This document shows positions 1 to 10,950 of a stretch of 64,000 nucleotides of DNA, in pieces. The notes beneath the pieces were generated by a model that worked only from the letters and a program-made list of their open reading frames with translations, was not told where the DNA came from and ran no database searches. The translations under genes and the position numbers were made by a program. Numbering within the stretch: position 1 is the stretch's first letter; each line of letters opens with the position of its first letter. The stretch comes from Castanea sativa (lineage: Eukaryota; Streptophyta; Magnoliopsida; Fagales; Fagaceae): positions 45,721,501 to 45,785,500 of the forward strand of contig NC_134013.1 of the NCBI RefSeq assembly GCF_040712315.1, written 5' to 3'.

Positions 1-1198
1 GTTTGGTTTTAGCACGAATTAGATTTAAAGCATCATCAGTATCAATTTCAAACTTTGAAGCAAATTAGAATTTTACTTTCTGTCCAAAAGGATCAATAGT
101 AATTCCATCATGTTCAACAAGAAAGGGTTACAAAGCATTTATAAATGGAAGTCCAAGAATCACTTTATTAGTCATGTTTTTAACCAGAACAGAGGGAATC
201 TTGAAGCAAACAGTATCATGACAGGCATGAGCATTATTCAATTCATATTTAATCTTCATTTGAGTACCATTAGCAGATTCCAATCTTTCAATTGATTTTT
301 CAAAATATTTGGAAGGGATCAATCCTTCCTGGATGTAGTTCATATCTGCACTAGAATCAATCATAGCAATAACATTGAAATGATAATCATGGGAGACAAC
401 AATTTTAACTTTTGTAAACCATTTTGGGGGAAGCATTTTGTTAACAAGATTAAGTTGAGAATCAGTGAAAATATCACCAATACCTTTATCATAAAGAAGA
501 GCTTGTTGACTGAATTCATCTCCATCTTTGTGCTCGTCTTGGACATTGTCAAATTGATTTTTATCAAGGTTTTTATTAATTTTTAATAGTAACAACTCTT
601 GTTTAAGATTATTGTTATCACTTTTAACAATTTTGAATTCATTTTTTAATTCAATTATCTCTTGTTTGACAACATTGATATGATGTTGGAGATCATTAAC
701 AATTAAATCTTTGGGTTTCTTTTTATTAAATCTCTCCAAGGTTTCTTCAAAGCTTATTGTTGATTTTAGTTTTTTTAACATTTTCATCTTTTATTAAAAT
801 TTTCTTAAGCTTATTGAGATACTCTTGTTTTAATTCAGGGTTCTCAATTTGGCTTATCAAAGTAATTAATAAACTTTCATTTTCTTCACTTTTGTTGAGA
901 ACATTAACAGTTTTTATAACATTACAACAGGAATCTTTGCAACCAATTTTCATCAGGTGAACTAGAAGATTCATCAGTAGACTGATAACAGGAATCAGAT
1001 GAGGAAGAAAAGTCCTCTTCCGAAGAATCAAACGAATTGTTTGATTCAAGGATTTGGAATAATTCTTCTTGATCTTTATCATCAATATTTAACATGTTAA
1101 ACTTATTTTTTAACTTACCAGGTTTTTGCTTTGAATCTTTACTGTAGTGTCCAGGTTTACCAAAGTTAAAACATTTGCCTTTACTTGATTTTTTTTTA
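1..1198 (-). pseudogene. Zinc knuckle, acidic/coiled region and aspartic protease, degraded
   Basis: The segment opens with a knuckle at about 1138-1180 reading CFNFGKPGHYSKDS: two of the CCHC ligands are replaced (second Cys by Phe, last Cys by Ser). A serine/acid-rich stretch and a lysine-rich helix (EYLNKLKKILIKDE) follow. From 787 to 128 lies a coiled segment and then a retropepsin-like domain: VVSHDYHFNVIAMIDSSADM with flap and GLPF-like end. The catalytic D-S/T-G triad reads D-S-S, so the protease should be dead. Bases 1-127 continue in the same sense with a TAA at about 64-66 and lead toward RT outside the window. Confidence 0.6.
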
Positions 1199-2510
1199 TC
1201 ATATTTTTATAAAAATATTTTTCTTTTCAGCATAAAAATCATTGGGTTTAGCAAAGTTGGTTCTGTATTTTTTATATTTTTTATGGTTATAATTTTTGTG
1301 ACTTTTATCAGGTTTTTTCCCTTTTTGCCTGGAAGGAGCAATAGGGGGCAAACCATATTGTTCACAGAAATTACCCATTTCATATTTAGCTTTTCTTTTA
1401 TTCTTTAATTGACATTTTAACAATTTTTCATCATTGCACATATTAATACCAAGTTTTTTAATAGTGCTTAAAATATCACCAAAAGTTAAATTATCATAAT
1501 CAATGGAATCATTTTTACCAATCAACTCTTGTTTTACCTTATGAGCAAAGATAGGAGGCAGACCATCAATAAACTTTTTCTTTCTAATAAGGCTTGTAGC
1601 AATCTTTCCAGAGCATAACTCTAGAAATGAAAACATCTTGGTACCATCTGTAATCAGTGGGGCATCTCAAATTGTTCAGATAATCAGAAATTTGAGATGA
1701 AATATTAGATGGAATACCAACAAAATTTTTAAGAATAGTATAAATTAAGGTATTAATACCATCAGGAATACCTTTACCAATACTTTCATTAAAAATAGGC
1801 AAACCTTCATCATTCTTTTTGACAGCATATTTAATAGATTCTTTGGAATCTTCTGTGAGATATGAATCCCACCATCCACGAAAAGTGCTAGAAAAACCAG
1901 TAATCAGAAGGTCAACAATTTCAGGGTGGTCAAGATTATGGTTATTCATATAAGCAATTCCAACCATAGACATATGACCCATTTTATTAATTATTTCCTG
2001 TTTAGACAAACCATCAATATTCCATTCATAAATTTTATTAGCAGAAACAGAAAATTGGGTTTGAAAAGGTCTTTCTTCAAACTGCATATCAGGAGGGGTA
2101 GGTTTGGAATACCGGTTTTTTTGTAAAAGACACGGGATTGGGTTTTCCAACAAATCTTTTAATTTCTCAACAATCTCAAGAGTTTTAGCCTGAGAAGTTT
2201 TAAACTTTAACTTTTCGTTTTGACTGGGTAAATCAATGAAAGATATCTCAAGTTTTGAAACAACAGTTTTTTCAACAATTTTTTCTTCAATACGGTCAAG
2301 TTGTTGATCAATAATATGCAAGGATTGATTTTTAAAATTATTTTGTTCAATAACACTAATAACAGGAGTTTGATCATCAGCAATTTTGAAAAGGGAGGCC
2401 TTTACTTCAGTCCCTTTACAGCTTACAAGAACTGCCTCAAGAGGCGGATGGCTAGACCTAATAATGGTTTTATCTTCTTTAACAAAATTTGATTTCTTTA
2501 TCACATTCAA
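1199..2510 (-). pseudogene. Coat/gag-like protein of the caulimovirid-like element
   Basis: An open stretch of 308 codons (2510-1584) continues after a frameshift in the 1590-1636 overlap into a second stretch (1636-1199). The first part has a glutamate/lysine-rich N-terminal half and then the conserved core with MGHMSMVGIAYMNNHNLDH, GFSSTFRGWWDSYL and SNISSQISDYLNNLRCPTDY. The second part has FIDGLPPIFAHKVKQELIG followed by a basic tail (HKNYNHKKYKKYRTN). Such a core with a basic tail and a downstream CCHC knuckle is typical of caulimovirid-like capsid proteins found repeatedly in plant genomes. The frameshift and the stop at 1199, just before the knuckle, disable it. Confidence 0.65.
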
Positions 2511-3318
2511 ATGATGTTTTGAAACTTCATCCTTTGAAACATAATAGTTTTCAAGAAAATCAAAAAAAAAAATGTTTTATCAATTGATTCATTTTTTCCT
2601 TCTATTTCCTTTTAACACGATCTTTTTCAAACTAAGCAAAAGTACTTTGGTAATATTTTCTTTTATCTTTGTTTTTTGCAGAAACAAATTAATTATACAA
2701 AGAAACCATATCAATTTCAAAGCTCTCATTCAGAACATTTAGAACTCTTAATTGACTTTGGTAAACAGGGGTTTCAATAGGGGGAAAATCAAAAATAGAT
2801 GGACAAACTGATCCAGTGTCTTCTTCTTCTTCATTAGCAGTTCTGTTATATGGAGAGGAAGGTTCAGGTTTAGTAGAATAAAAAGCAATGCTAACTTAGG
2901 AGTTATTACTTGAAACTCCTTTTAGCTTTAAATTAGGTTTCTCAAAATTCTTTTGCAAAAATTCATTGAGATCTTGATCTATTTTTGAAATACTTTCAAA
3001 TCCATCAAAGGAATGTCTTCCTTCGTTGATCCTCAAGGGTTGATTGTTTTGAAAACTGTTTTGAAAACTTATTTTAACAGTACCATCAAGATATTGTTAA
3101 ATATGAGTGAGATTTAACTCATCAAAAGCAAGTTTAGCAGGAGGGGATTCTTGTTCCAACAACCATTCAGTGGGAAGCTTAACATCTTGCCCTTGAATCA
3201 TCTTTGCCCTTGAAACATCAGTAGTTAAATATTGGATTAACATGGTTTTACGAGCAGGTTATCTATTTATCCTAGCACCAGGATTCAATTGAGTACCTAG
3301 AAGTCTATAATAAATGCG
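2511..3318 (-). pseudogene. Stop-riddled linker between movement and coat-like regions
   Basis: The same minus-strand reading continues from the movement-protein region through several in-frame stops. Recognisable stretches include LGTQLNPGARIN, an acidic run of four glutamates near 2830 and SVCPSIFDFPPIETPV near 2800. It looks like the variable tail of the movement protein and the acidic N-terminus of the coat/gag-like protein. A T/A-rich region around 2511-2690 separates it from the next open stretch. No domain can be assigned; it is kept because it links two related gene remnants. Confidence 0.45.
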
Positions 3319-3896
3319 TTAAATCAAAGTAAAAGGCTTGCTGCCTTCTTCCATGTTATAACTAGATGAAGCAATATTCAGTGTTAAAGCTTTAACAATA
3401 TTAGGATCATCCAAAGCAAGAGTAATATCAGGATAACATTTAAAATATACAGGACCATCATATAAAGAAGCAGTAATCATACCAAGAATGCTATCATTAA
3501 AGTTCTTAAATCTAACATCTCTTAGGCACATGAGAACATAAGCATTTCTAGCTTTTCTAGTGAGTGGTTTAACAGAAACTTGAACAAGACCAATATGCAA
3601 ATAACTGAATTTTTTAGCAAGAAAATCATTAATATTTCTTTTAGAAAAAAAGCAACATTTTTCATGAATTTTTGAAATAGAAAATGTTTGTTCAGCAGTC
3701 CTAACTTTATAAGCAGAATAAAAAGTATTTTCAATCCAACTAGTCTTGTAAATAGTTTTTGTATCAATGGGATATTCCATTTCTGGAAATCCGGAAACTC
3801 ATTTTCTTCATTAGTGTGATCTTCCTCATTTACAATATCAGGAAGACAACCAGTCCTGGAGCTGACAGAGCAATTGGATCTCCACAACCTATCCAT
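3319..3896 (-). pseudogene. Movement-protein-like ORF (30K superfamily), frameshifted
   Basis: Two overlapping reading frames make up one broken gene. The N-terminal part (from 3896, starting MDRLWRSNCSV) runs to about 3780, where the reading shifts frame and continues to 3319. The second part (about 150 residues) holds the conserved core: a YLHIGLVQVSVKPLTRK-like strand, an LRDVRF-like strand and NDSILGMI followed by GPVYFKCYPD. These fit the caulimovirid cell-to-cell movement protein, which forms tubules through plasmodesmata. Downstream the same frame continues through a TAG near 3259 into the stop-riddled segment. A frameshift plus stops mean no functional product. The family call is from recognition, not a search. 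Confidence 0.65.
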
Positions 3897-4163
3897 ACTA
3901 TCCTAGGTTTAACACTCAATTATCATATTTTTCTTAACACTGTTGTATTTCGTAACACATACATTAATCAACCCTATACCTCTCATGCCCTACACGCTCT
4001 CCTAGCTCAACGGGCCTTACTGTTCAGTTTTGGGAATCCACTTTACGATAAGGGTGGCGCCAACGATGGTAAAAAGGGATCACAACAAAGGAGTATCAAA
4101 GGTTCGGGTAGACACAGCAGACGACAGAGAACACAACAACACTATCACCGGCCAGGAAAGAAT

Positions 4164-4176
4164 GGCTTTGATACCA
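4164..4176 (-). promoter_or_regulatory. Primer-binding site (tRNA-Met type)
   Basis: The minus strand reads TGGTATCAAAGCC, one mismatch from the initiator tRNA-Met complement used by caulimovirids and most Copia elements. It lies about 265 bp upstream of the movement-protein-like ORF, as expected for the start of minus-strand DNA synthesis. Confidence 0.6.
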
Positions 4177-4269
4177 CAAAGGGGGCCGGAACACAGCGCT
4201 GAAGGCGAAAGCACAGTAATAATATATTGAAACAATGTAAAGAAAGTAAAACCAGCCAAGGAGGAGGTA

Positions 4270-4569
4270 GTGCAAAAAAAATTAATGTTGACATGGCATT
4301 ATTTAAATGCTAAATAAATTTTTTTGTTGATGTGGACGTGACATGGATGTATGGCTAATGACAACACGTCAGATCAATCATTTAATTTTTAATTGTAAAG
4401 CCTGCCAATAGAGTCTGTTTGCCACATGAGTTTTCTATTAGTAGGTTGACGGCAGGGACCACAATATAATCAATTTTTGTTTTTAGGGACTGGAATAATA
4501 GCAAAATCAAAATAGGGACCAAAATAAGAATTGACTAAAAATGTAAAGACCAAAAGTGTATTTTCGCCA
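4270..4569. repeat. MULE-type terminal fragment
   Basis: Read on the minus strand from 4569, the sequence starts GGCGAAAATACAC and runs through alternating GGTCCCT-type words to about 4440, a style common at the ends of plant Mutator-like elements. The element would extend leftward; I did not find its partner end in the window. The caulimovirid-like copy may be inserted in it. Confidence 0.35.
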
Positions 4570-5459
4570 AAAAAAAAAAAAAAAGGTAGAAGAAGATACA
4601 TGTATGCACATTTTATTTAAGTAATAATTTGGAGTAAAAGACAAATTTAATAATTGGATAAAGTAAAATTTTTCGGCTGCATGCTTTCAGTTGTCAATTA
4701 CAAGGAACTTTTAAAGCGATTTGCAATGATTTCATATCTCTTTTTTTTTTTCTTTTCATTTTAATGTTCATTGTTTCATGATTAGGTACTGTGATAATTT
4801 TTTCAAAAGACATATTTAGAATTAACTTTGTGAAAATGAAATGAAATGATGAGGTAAGTGAAATCAACAATTTATTAAAAGCTCCATTTAATGATGTATT
4901 AGACATATTAGTAACATGGTTTTGAAAATTGGACAGTACGGTCAAGCCGAAGCTGGAAAAAATAAGAAAAAGAAAGAGCATTTGCCATTTTCTCTGTTGA
5001 ACTTTGTCTTTTTATCTCTCATCCTCACCACAAATCCGAAAATGCAGTCCAAAAACACACAAGTCCACAAAAATAAAAAAGAAATGAAAAGCACAAACCT
5101 TATCTTTGCCCCTTCTTCTGTACTACAAACCCACATATTCGTAAATTAAATTCATGTACTGTTCTTCTCAATGACCAAAAAAAAAATTCATGTACTGTTA
5201 TTGTAAATTAGGATTTATATTATAGATTAAATAAATGCATATAATATTATATAAATTTATAAAAAAGTGTACAATACTATCTAATTGCATAAAAATATAT
5301 AATGTTGTAGACATTCATTTTGTTTATAATATAAATCTATTTTATCTTGATAGTATAATGTAAACTAATAATTTTATTATTATTATTATTATTCGCAATT
5401 AATAATAATATTCTGTTGATTTTTGAAACACCATAATGAAAGTTATGATATAAAAAATA
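4570..5459. other. AT-rich spacer, no gene seen
   Basis: A poly-A run sits at about 4569-4584, a short direct duplication (AATTCATGTACTGTT) at about 5149-5163 and again after a nine-A run, and a (TTA)n run at about 5373-5392. The small ORFs here lack coding character. Confidence 0.6.
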
Positions 5460-5668
5460 CATTTAAATGATGGTCTCTATATTTATTTGAATTATTTTAG
5501 TCAGTTTTTCTATTTATACTAATTTATTATATTTATCTATATCTAAAATAACTATTAAATTAATTGTGACATCATCACAGTTCGACATCGGTTTGACCTC
5601 AGTCCAACCTCGAAAACTTTGAACTTCTTCTCTAGTTCTTTGAACGGTCCAAGTTTTAAAACCATAAT
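5460..5668. repeat. Fragment related to the hAT-like element at 10272
   Basis: On the minus strand from about 5668 the sequence parallels the left arm of the 10272-10860 element: a GTTTTAAAAC-like end, a GGACCGTTC word, GAGGTTGGACTGAGGTC, and then ATGATGTCA followed by AATTAATTTAAT. The other end was not found, so it is a partial or decayed copy. Confidence 0.4.
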
Positions 5669-5904
5669 TGGTAAGCCCTTAAGGATTTATTCCAAGGAGG
5701 TAGGCCGACAAGTTGATTTACGCTGAGGACATAAGCTGACAAGAGTTGCCAGTCAAACACGTAAAAATTTGATTTTGGCCAAGCTGTCATCAACAAACCC
5801 AAAAGAGGCCGTCCTCAAACTCAACGGACCACCAACCAAACAACACCATTGGACGCTTGTCCAGTTTCTTCATGACTACCTATATCACAATGATAGGCCA
5901 AAAA
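5669..5904. other. Spacer, no gene seen
   Basis: The composition resembles Gypsy LTR debris (GACAAG and GGACGCTTGTCC words), but no boundaries or frame can be supported. Confidence 0.4.
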
Positions 5905-6887
5905 TGTATTGACTCCTTGTGATGAATTAACCAATTAATTAGCCAAGTGAATTAATTAGGTTCAATTACATGCAATGAGCGTGGTAGCACAAACAAATCA
6001 CCAAAAACCTAAATGTAGCGGAAATTAAATTTGACACGGTGATTTGTTTACGAATGGGAAAAACCTCTGAGGCAAAAACTCCACTGGGTGATTTTAAGGT
6101 CACCACTTCCGAGAATCCACTATTATCAAAACAAGCGGTTACAAGTAAAGGAATCTCAGTACCTTATACCAACCTACAGTTGAACCCTTACCCCAATACC
6201 CAATTGAACTTGTTCTGTACTGACAATCTCTCCTTGTATTGCACGGCTCCCAGTACGTGACTAACCAAAAGATGCGCGGATCCCAGTACGCGACTTGATC
6301 ACCAACTTGAGAAGGATGTTGGCTGCAAAGTTCTTTTGTTCTTCAACACATGAAGATCATGAAGTTGCTCGGTCACAAAACCATACGGTGTATAAACACA
6401 GCAGCTTCTTCAAGAACTAGGGCAAACTAGGTTTCCAGTCACAATTGAGAATTATGCTCTTGTGCAATTATGCTCTTCGCTGTGTCACCTGATATGGCCC
6501 TTAAAATAATCTTTATATATGTTTAGGGTTGTGAGAAAAGAAAACCCAAACACATACTCAAGGATTGGATGAAAAACAGTCCAGAAAACTGAGTTTCATA
6601 AACCTCGATAGATAGCCATCTATCGAGCTAGCTGTCGAGCCACGGGCTTCAGCAGCATTTAAACCTCGATAGATACTAGCTGTCGAGCTTTAAAATCCAG
6701 CACTTCATTACTTGATTCTTGGATAGACTTGCATGGCTTCAATACTTGGACTTGAACTCTTGTTCCTTGAAGTATTAAACACACCCTAGATCTATCCAAA
6801 TACAAGTAAAGTGTGTTTTGTCAAAGGATTAGCCAATACAAAAATGTTGACATATGTTCCTAACATCCAATCACATATGTCCTAACA
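5905..6887 (-). mobile_element. Copia-type solo LTR, minus orientation, approximate ends
   Basis: The right edge, read on the minus strand, starts TGTTAGGACATATGTGATT. Further in are TTTGACAAAACACACTTTAC, TAGATCTAGG and GTGTTTAATACTTCAAGGAAC, all matching the U3 of the LTRs of element A. It also shares CTATCGAGG/TCGACAG words and the CACGTACTGGGATC-like region (6250-6295) of those LTRs. It is therefore a diverged relative of the A-family LTR. No primer site or internal region is attached and no target duplication was found; the left boundary is uncertain by some tens of bases. Confidence 0.55.
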
Positions 6888-7459
6888 CATAGAATCCCAA
6901 ACCAAATGACAGTGTGCTCATCCAGCAAATCATTTTTAACCAAGCTGTGGTTTGTCTCCGACCCAAAGAACAAAATCTAAAATAATTAAGAGGCTTCTGC
7001 AAAGGCTGCAATTACACGACTAGCTCCAAGGATTCACCTAAGAGAGGCAATATTCTAGTTATGAGTTATCTAGATAAAACATGCCTAATGCCTTGTCACA
7101 ACACCTTGAAACCCAAGCCGAGGAGACAACGACCCATGCCTAGATAAAGATTACATGAGATGTTACTTCCATTTGTTTTGGTATTCAGTCCAAGCTACTT
7201 TGGTGGTCAACCCAGAATAAACAAAAACAATGCAGTTTGATATTACTAGGTGCTGCCACATAAGCCCTAATCACATAACTTATCTTGTCAGTGATGTAGT
7301 TATATGCAAGGTATTAACATAGGATCCTAACTTCCTCAGTAATTCTGCCAATCCAATCAGCGATACAAAATCTTGTCATGTCAATATAGCAGGTGTCACA
7401 CCAAGCTATATATTCAAGATATTCCAAACTGAGGCTTTCAATTTTGGTTTTTGGGAGGA
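6888..7459. other. Probable internal-region debris before an LTR
   Basis: No coding frame is convincing. The last nine bases (TTGGGAGGA) are purine-rich and abut an LTR-like TGTTAG start, so this may be the 3' internal end of a Copia element. Confidence 0.35.
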
Positions 7460-7961
7460 TGTTAGACATATTATGGCCTAAGTAACCCAAACTAATTGTA
7501 AGCCCATATACTTGTAAAACAAACATATTAACTTTAGGTTAGTTTATGGTTAGCCTAGGTTAGTCAAATATTATCTAGTTAGTATATAACTTATATTAGG
7601 TTCATTGTAACAGAAGTGCTTGATATAATATAATATGTAATTGTCAAGGCTTTTTAATTGTAGATGTACGTAGGTTGTTAGACTTAATCGGCGATTCTAA
7701 CCTTTTACCCCTATTTTTAAAAATATTTGGCAATATGCCCCTATTTCCAAACTATTTAGGTTCGTGCTCCTGTTTTGAAACTCAATTTTCTCAAAATCGA
7801 GTTTCAATGAAAAACTCGATTGGTTTAAAATCGAGTTATGCACAATCAAACTTTAAAAAAAAAAAAAAAATTGCATGGAACTCGAGTTCATGGAGCTCAA
7901 GTTCCATGAAAACGCCGCAATAGGTCTTATAAAACCTAGTTATAGGTTTGGGGTGATCAAA

Positions 7962-8012
<51 letters not shown>

Positions 8013-8345
8013 CATGGAACTCAAGTTCATGGAGCTTGAGTTCCATGAAAATGCCGCTATAGGTCTGATAAAACGCAACTATAGGTATGGAACTCCAGCT
8101 CCATAAACTCGAGTTCCATGCAAATTTTTTTTTTTAAAGTTTGATCACCCCATACTCGAATTTCTACCAATCGAGTTTTTTACTTGAAACTCGATTTTAA
8201 TAAAATTAAGTTTTGAAACAGGGGCACGAACTTAAATAGTTTCAAAACAGGGGCATATTGCCAAATATTTTTAAAAATAGGGGTAAAAGGCTAAAATCCC
8301 TGACTTAATCACATAAACCTTTGTGTGTGTTCTCTTTTTCATGCT
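7460..8345 (+). mobile_element. Copia-type LTR split by a MULE insertion
   Basis: It starts TGTTAGACATATTATGG directly after a polypurine stretch and continues with LTR-like text (AACTTATATTAGGTTCATTG, similar to ATTATGGTCCATTGTAAC in the LTR at 8806). The 7690-8301 element interrupts it; joined at the 9-bp duplication it resumes at 8311 with CATAAACCTTTGTGTG. The 3' end is not defined. Confidence 0.4.
7690..8301. mobile_element. Foldback Mutator-like (MULE) non-autonomous element
   Basis: The 612-bp element is flanked by a perfect 9-bp duplication GACTTAATC (7681-7689 and 8302-8310), the length made by Mutator transposases. The two arms are long inverted repeats of about 150 bp: the left arm has CCTTTTACCCCTATTTTTAA, GGCAATATGCCCCTATTTCC and TTCGTGCTCCTGTTTTGAAA, and the right arm carries their complements. 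The interior holds further near-inverted copies of a CATGGAACTCGAGTTCATGG-like word and poly-A runs (7853-7870, 7965-8008). There is no coding sequence; a transposase in trans would be needed. Confidence 0.75.
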
Positions 8346-8805
8346 TCCACTCCACTTGTCGGCCCTAACCAATGATGTCATTCCTGACATCATCATGCCA
8401 TGTCACCCATCACATGTCCAATCATCACCATGTCAGTTGTCTCGCCATGTCATCTATCTTAGCTTACCTGAACTTACTCTACGCAGACTACCCGTATCTG
8501 ACCTGTGGAGCTTTGACCATTGACTGGCCTTTGATGATGTTGACTTTGACCAATGGTTGATTTAGACTTTTTGCATTGACCTTTGACCAAAAGTCAAATT
8601 TTTTAAAAATGGCCTACCTTGCTCAATTTTTTCGTAGATTCTGATTTTGGACTCCATTTATTCATTTGAAGTTCCAACATCACTCAATTGGTCAATTTAA
8701 CATTATGATTTCTTCAAGACATTCTTCAAGGCATTCTTAACGGATCTTCTCAAACTTACCCAACCTCAAACTTTTATCGAGCTTCTACCTTGAGCTTGAG
8801 GAGGG
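8346..8805 (+). other. Internal 3' region of a Copia element with polypurine tract
   Basis: No frame longer than about 66 codons. It ends with the purine stretch CTTGAGGAGGG at 8795-8805, directly followed by the LTR at 8806, so it reads as the non-coding 3' internal end of a Copia element. TTGACC/TTTGACCA words recur at 8511-8590. Confidence 0.45.
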
Positions 8806-9118
8806 TGTTAGTGATATATTAGATATATTAGCCCATAGTATAGGCCCAAACCCACTTAATTTATGTGCAAGGCAAGTCTCCTACTTATATTAGAAATCTA
8901 GGGTTTAGTTTACTATATATACTTATATTATGGTCCATTGTAACACATGCTTTGTATTACACTCTTACATAATAAAGATGTAGCCCTTAAGAGTTTCCTT
9001 AATGGACATAAACTGACAAGGCTAAATCACGTAACCTTCATGTTCCTATTCAATGCTTACTCTTTCGCATCTACTCTAACATACTCAAAATGGTCCACAT
9101 CAATTCTAATATTTAACA
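8806..9118 (+). mobile_element. Copia 3' LTR
   Basis: About 313 bp from TGTTAGTGATATATTAG to ATATTTAACA, with TG...CA ends and a polypurine tract immediately upstream. It contains a TATA-like run (ACTATATATACTTATATTA) near 8910 and the segment AGAGTTTCCTTAATGG, typical of short Copia LTRs. The first 5' LTR is not resolved, so a target duplication could not be tested. Confidence 0.5.
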
Positions 9119-9377
9119 AGTCCAATCATGCATTGTAGATTGTAATTTTTTAGTTATGTTGTAGCTTGTACTAATATTTTTTTAATCCAAAGTTTTTAAG
9201 ACATTTGAATTCAACTAGTCTACTACTTCAAAAGTTTAGATTTGTCGAAAAAATGCTAGAATTAATTTTTATAAAGTAAACTAAAAGGCTATTTTAGCAA
9301 TAAAACCACCAAAATGCATGCTAGTCAAAAAAAAAAAAAAAGCAATGGAGCTATAGTAAGTTGTCAAAGATGACAAC
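9119..9377. other. Spacer, no gene seen
   Basis: AT-rich sequence with a poly-A run at about 9328-9341; nothing further supported. Confidence 0.6.
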
Positions 9378-10271
9378 TTAGAGCATTCACAGTAAGGAAG
9401 CTATAAAAATAGCATTTAGTAACTTAAAAAGAAATTTGATCTATTTTAACAACTCACACCTAACATTAAAGACTATTTTGACATTCATCTCATTAAAATA
9501 ATATAAAAAACTTATTAAAATAAAATAAAACTTCCCCCACAAAAATTCACAGCAACCAGCTACCATAGACATTTCACCACCACCACCACCACAACCACAA
9601 CCCACCGAAAAACAAAAACCCAAAACAAAACCACTGCCACAACCACAACGACAACCACCATTGTCAACAACCCACCACAAAAAACCCACCAAATCAGACC
9701 ATTAAAATTGGCACCACCGATACAAACACCAAAATCTGATACAAACACCAAATCAGACAATTCAACCCACCAAAAATCCACCATTAAAACCGGCACCACT
9801 GATACAAACACAACCAAAACCTACTAGCACCAAGACCCACAAAATCAGACCCACAAGACCACAAAATCAGACCCACAATTGAGCCATTGGAGCACGGCCA
9901 ACCCAAATCTACAAATCTGAGCACGGTGGTACCTCACAAATCACAAAATCGGCAACCTAAACCCAAGAATCCGATCTCCACACTAATGCCCACGAATCTG
10001 ATCTTATTTTCACGCCAATGTCTACAATCCGATTTTACATGGGCTAGGGTCGGAGCCGAAAGGAGAGAGTAGAGGAGAAGTGAGAGTGGAGAAAGAAAAG
10101 AAAAGATAGAAAACAAACCTATGCGTGTGAAGTGATTTATGAGCATGTGGAGAATAAATAAATACTTTTTGTTATACCATCCAGCTATAGTGAGCTGCTA
10201 GAGACACTCAAAATTTTTTAGCTTTACCTTCTTTGCTGTAGTGTGTTTTTTGGTGTTTTGGTTGCTAAAAT

Positions 10272-10860
10272 CGTGATTTTGAAACCCAGATTGTTCATTG
10301 AACCGTAAAAGGGAGAGGTTCAAGGTTTTTGAGGTCGAACCGAGGTTGAACCGGGGTTGAAAAATGATGATGTCATAATTAATTTAATAATTAATTAAAG
10401 CCTAAATATAGATATTAAATTTATAAAACTAGCAAAATTGACTAATATATCTATATATATGAGGAAATTTTAATTATTTTCAAGCATATATTTAATAATT
10501 AAATAAGAAAGTTAATAAAATAAAATAATAACCATGAAAACATTAAAATTTATGATTAATTTTTGAAGTAAAGTTAAATATCTTTGAAGGATTTTAATTA
10601 TAATTTTTTTAATTCCTTGTAAGAGATGGATAATTTAATTAAGTAGAATAAAATTGTGTTAAGTTGTTTTTATATAAAAAAAAATTGCTAAGGGGTTGGA
10701 CCGCACGGTTCTTGCCACCAGTTCGTGTGGTCCAACCCCGGTTTTAGGGTTCACAGAATTAACAAAAAATCCAGTTCTTTATGCTTAAAAACCGATTTTC
10801 ATCCCGGTTCCCAGTTTTCACGGTCTGACCTCCCGGTCTGGTCCAGGTCTGAAAACAGTG
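10272..10860. mobile_element. Non-autonomous hAT-like element
   Basis: An 8-bp direct duplication GCTAAAAT (10264-10271 and 10861-10868) flanks 589 bp. The ends are short imperfect inverted repeats: the left begins CGTGATTTTGAAACCC and the complement of the right begins CACTGTTTTCAGACC. Subterminal regions are rich in GGTTGAACC/GGTCCAACC-type words. Duplication length and end style fit hAT. No transposase frame is present. Confidence 0.65.
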
Positions 10861-10950
10861 GCTAAAATGACTATTTAGTCATTTTAGCAATCTTGTTATG
10901 AGTGCTCTTACTGTAGCACAAAGTTAAAAATAAAAACCAATATTTTATTC

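Larger units (their letters stand above)
1..4230 (-). mobile_element. Degraded caulimovirid-like retroelement, 5' part
   Basis: Read on the minus strand from about 4230 down to the window edge, the order is tRNA-Met primer site, movement-protein-like ORF, coat/gag-like ORF, CCHC knuckle, acidic/coiled segment, aspartic protease, then the lead-in to reverse transcriptase, which is off the left edge. This order, with a 30K-type movement protein ahead of gag-pro-pol, is that of plant pararetroviruses (Caulimoviridae) and their endogenous relatives. No LTR is visible next to the primer site. The frame is broken by many stops and frameshifts, so this is an old inactive copy. It could instead be an LTR element that acquired a movement protein; the missing RT/RNase H region would decide. 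Confidence 0.7.

Noticed and set aside
7836..8078. Open frame with a long phenylalanine run
   Set aside because: Product of the poly-A tract in the foldback MULE.
9441..9817. Glycine/valine-rich open frames on the minus strand
   Set aside because: They come from ACC/CCACAA low-complexity repeats in a TIR element; no start context or domain.
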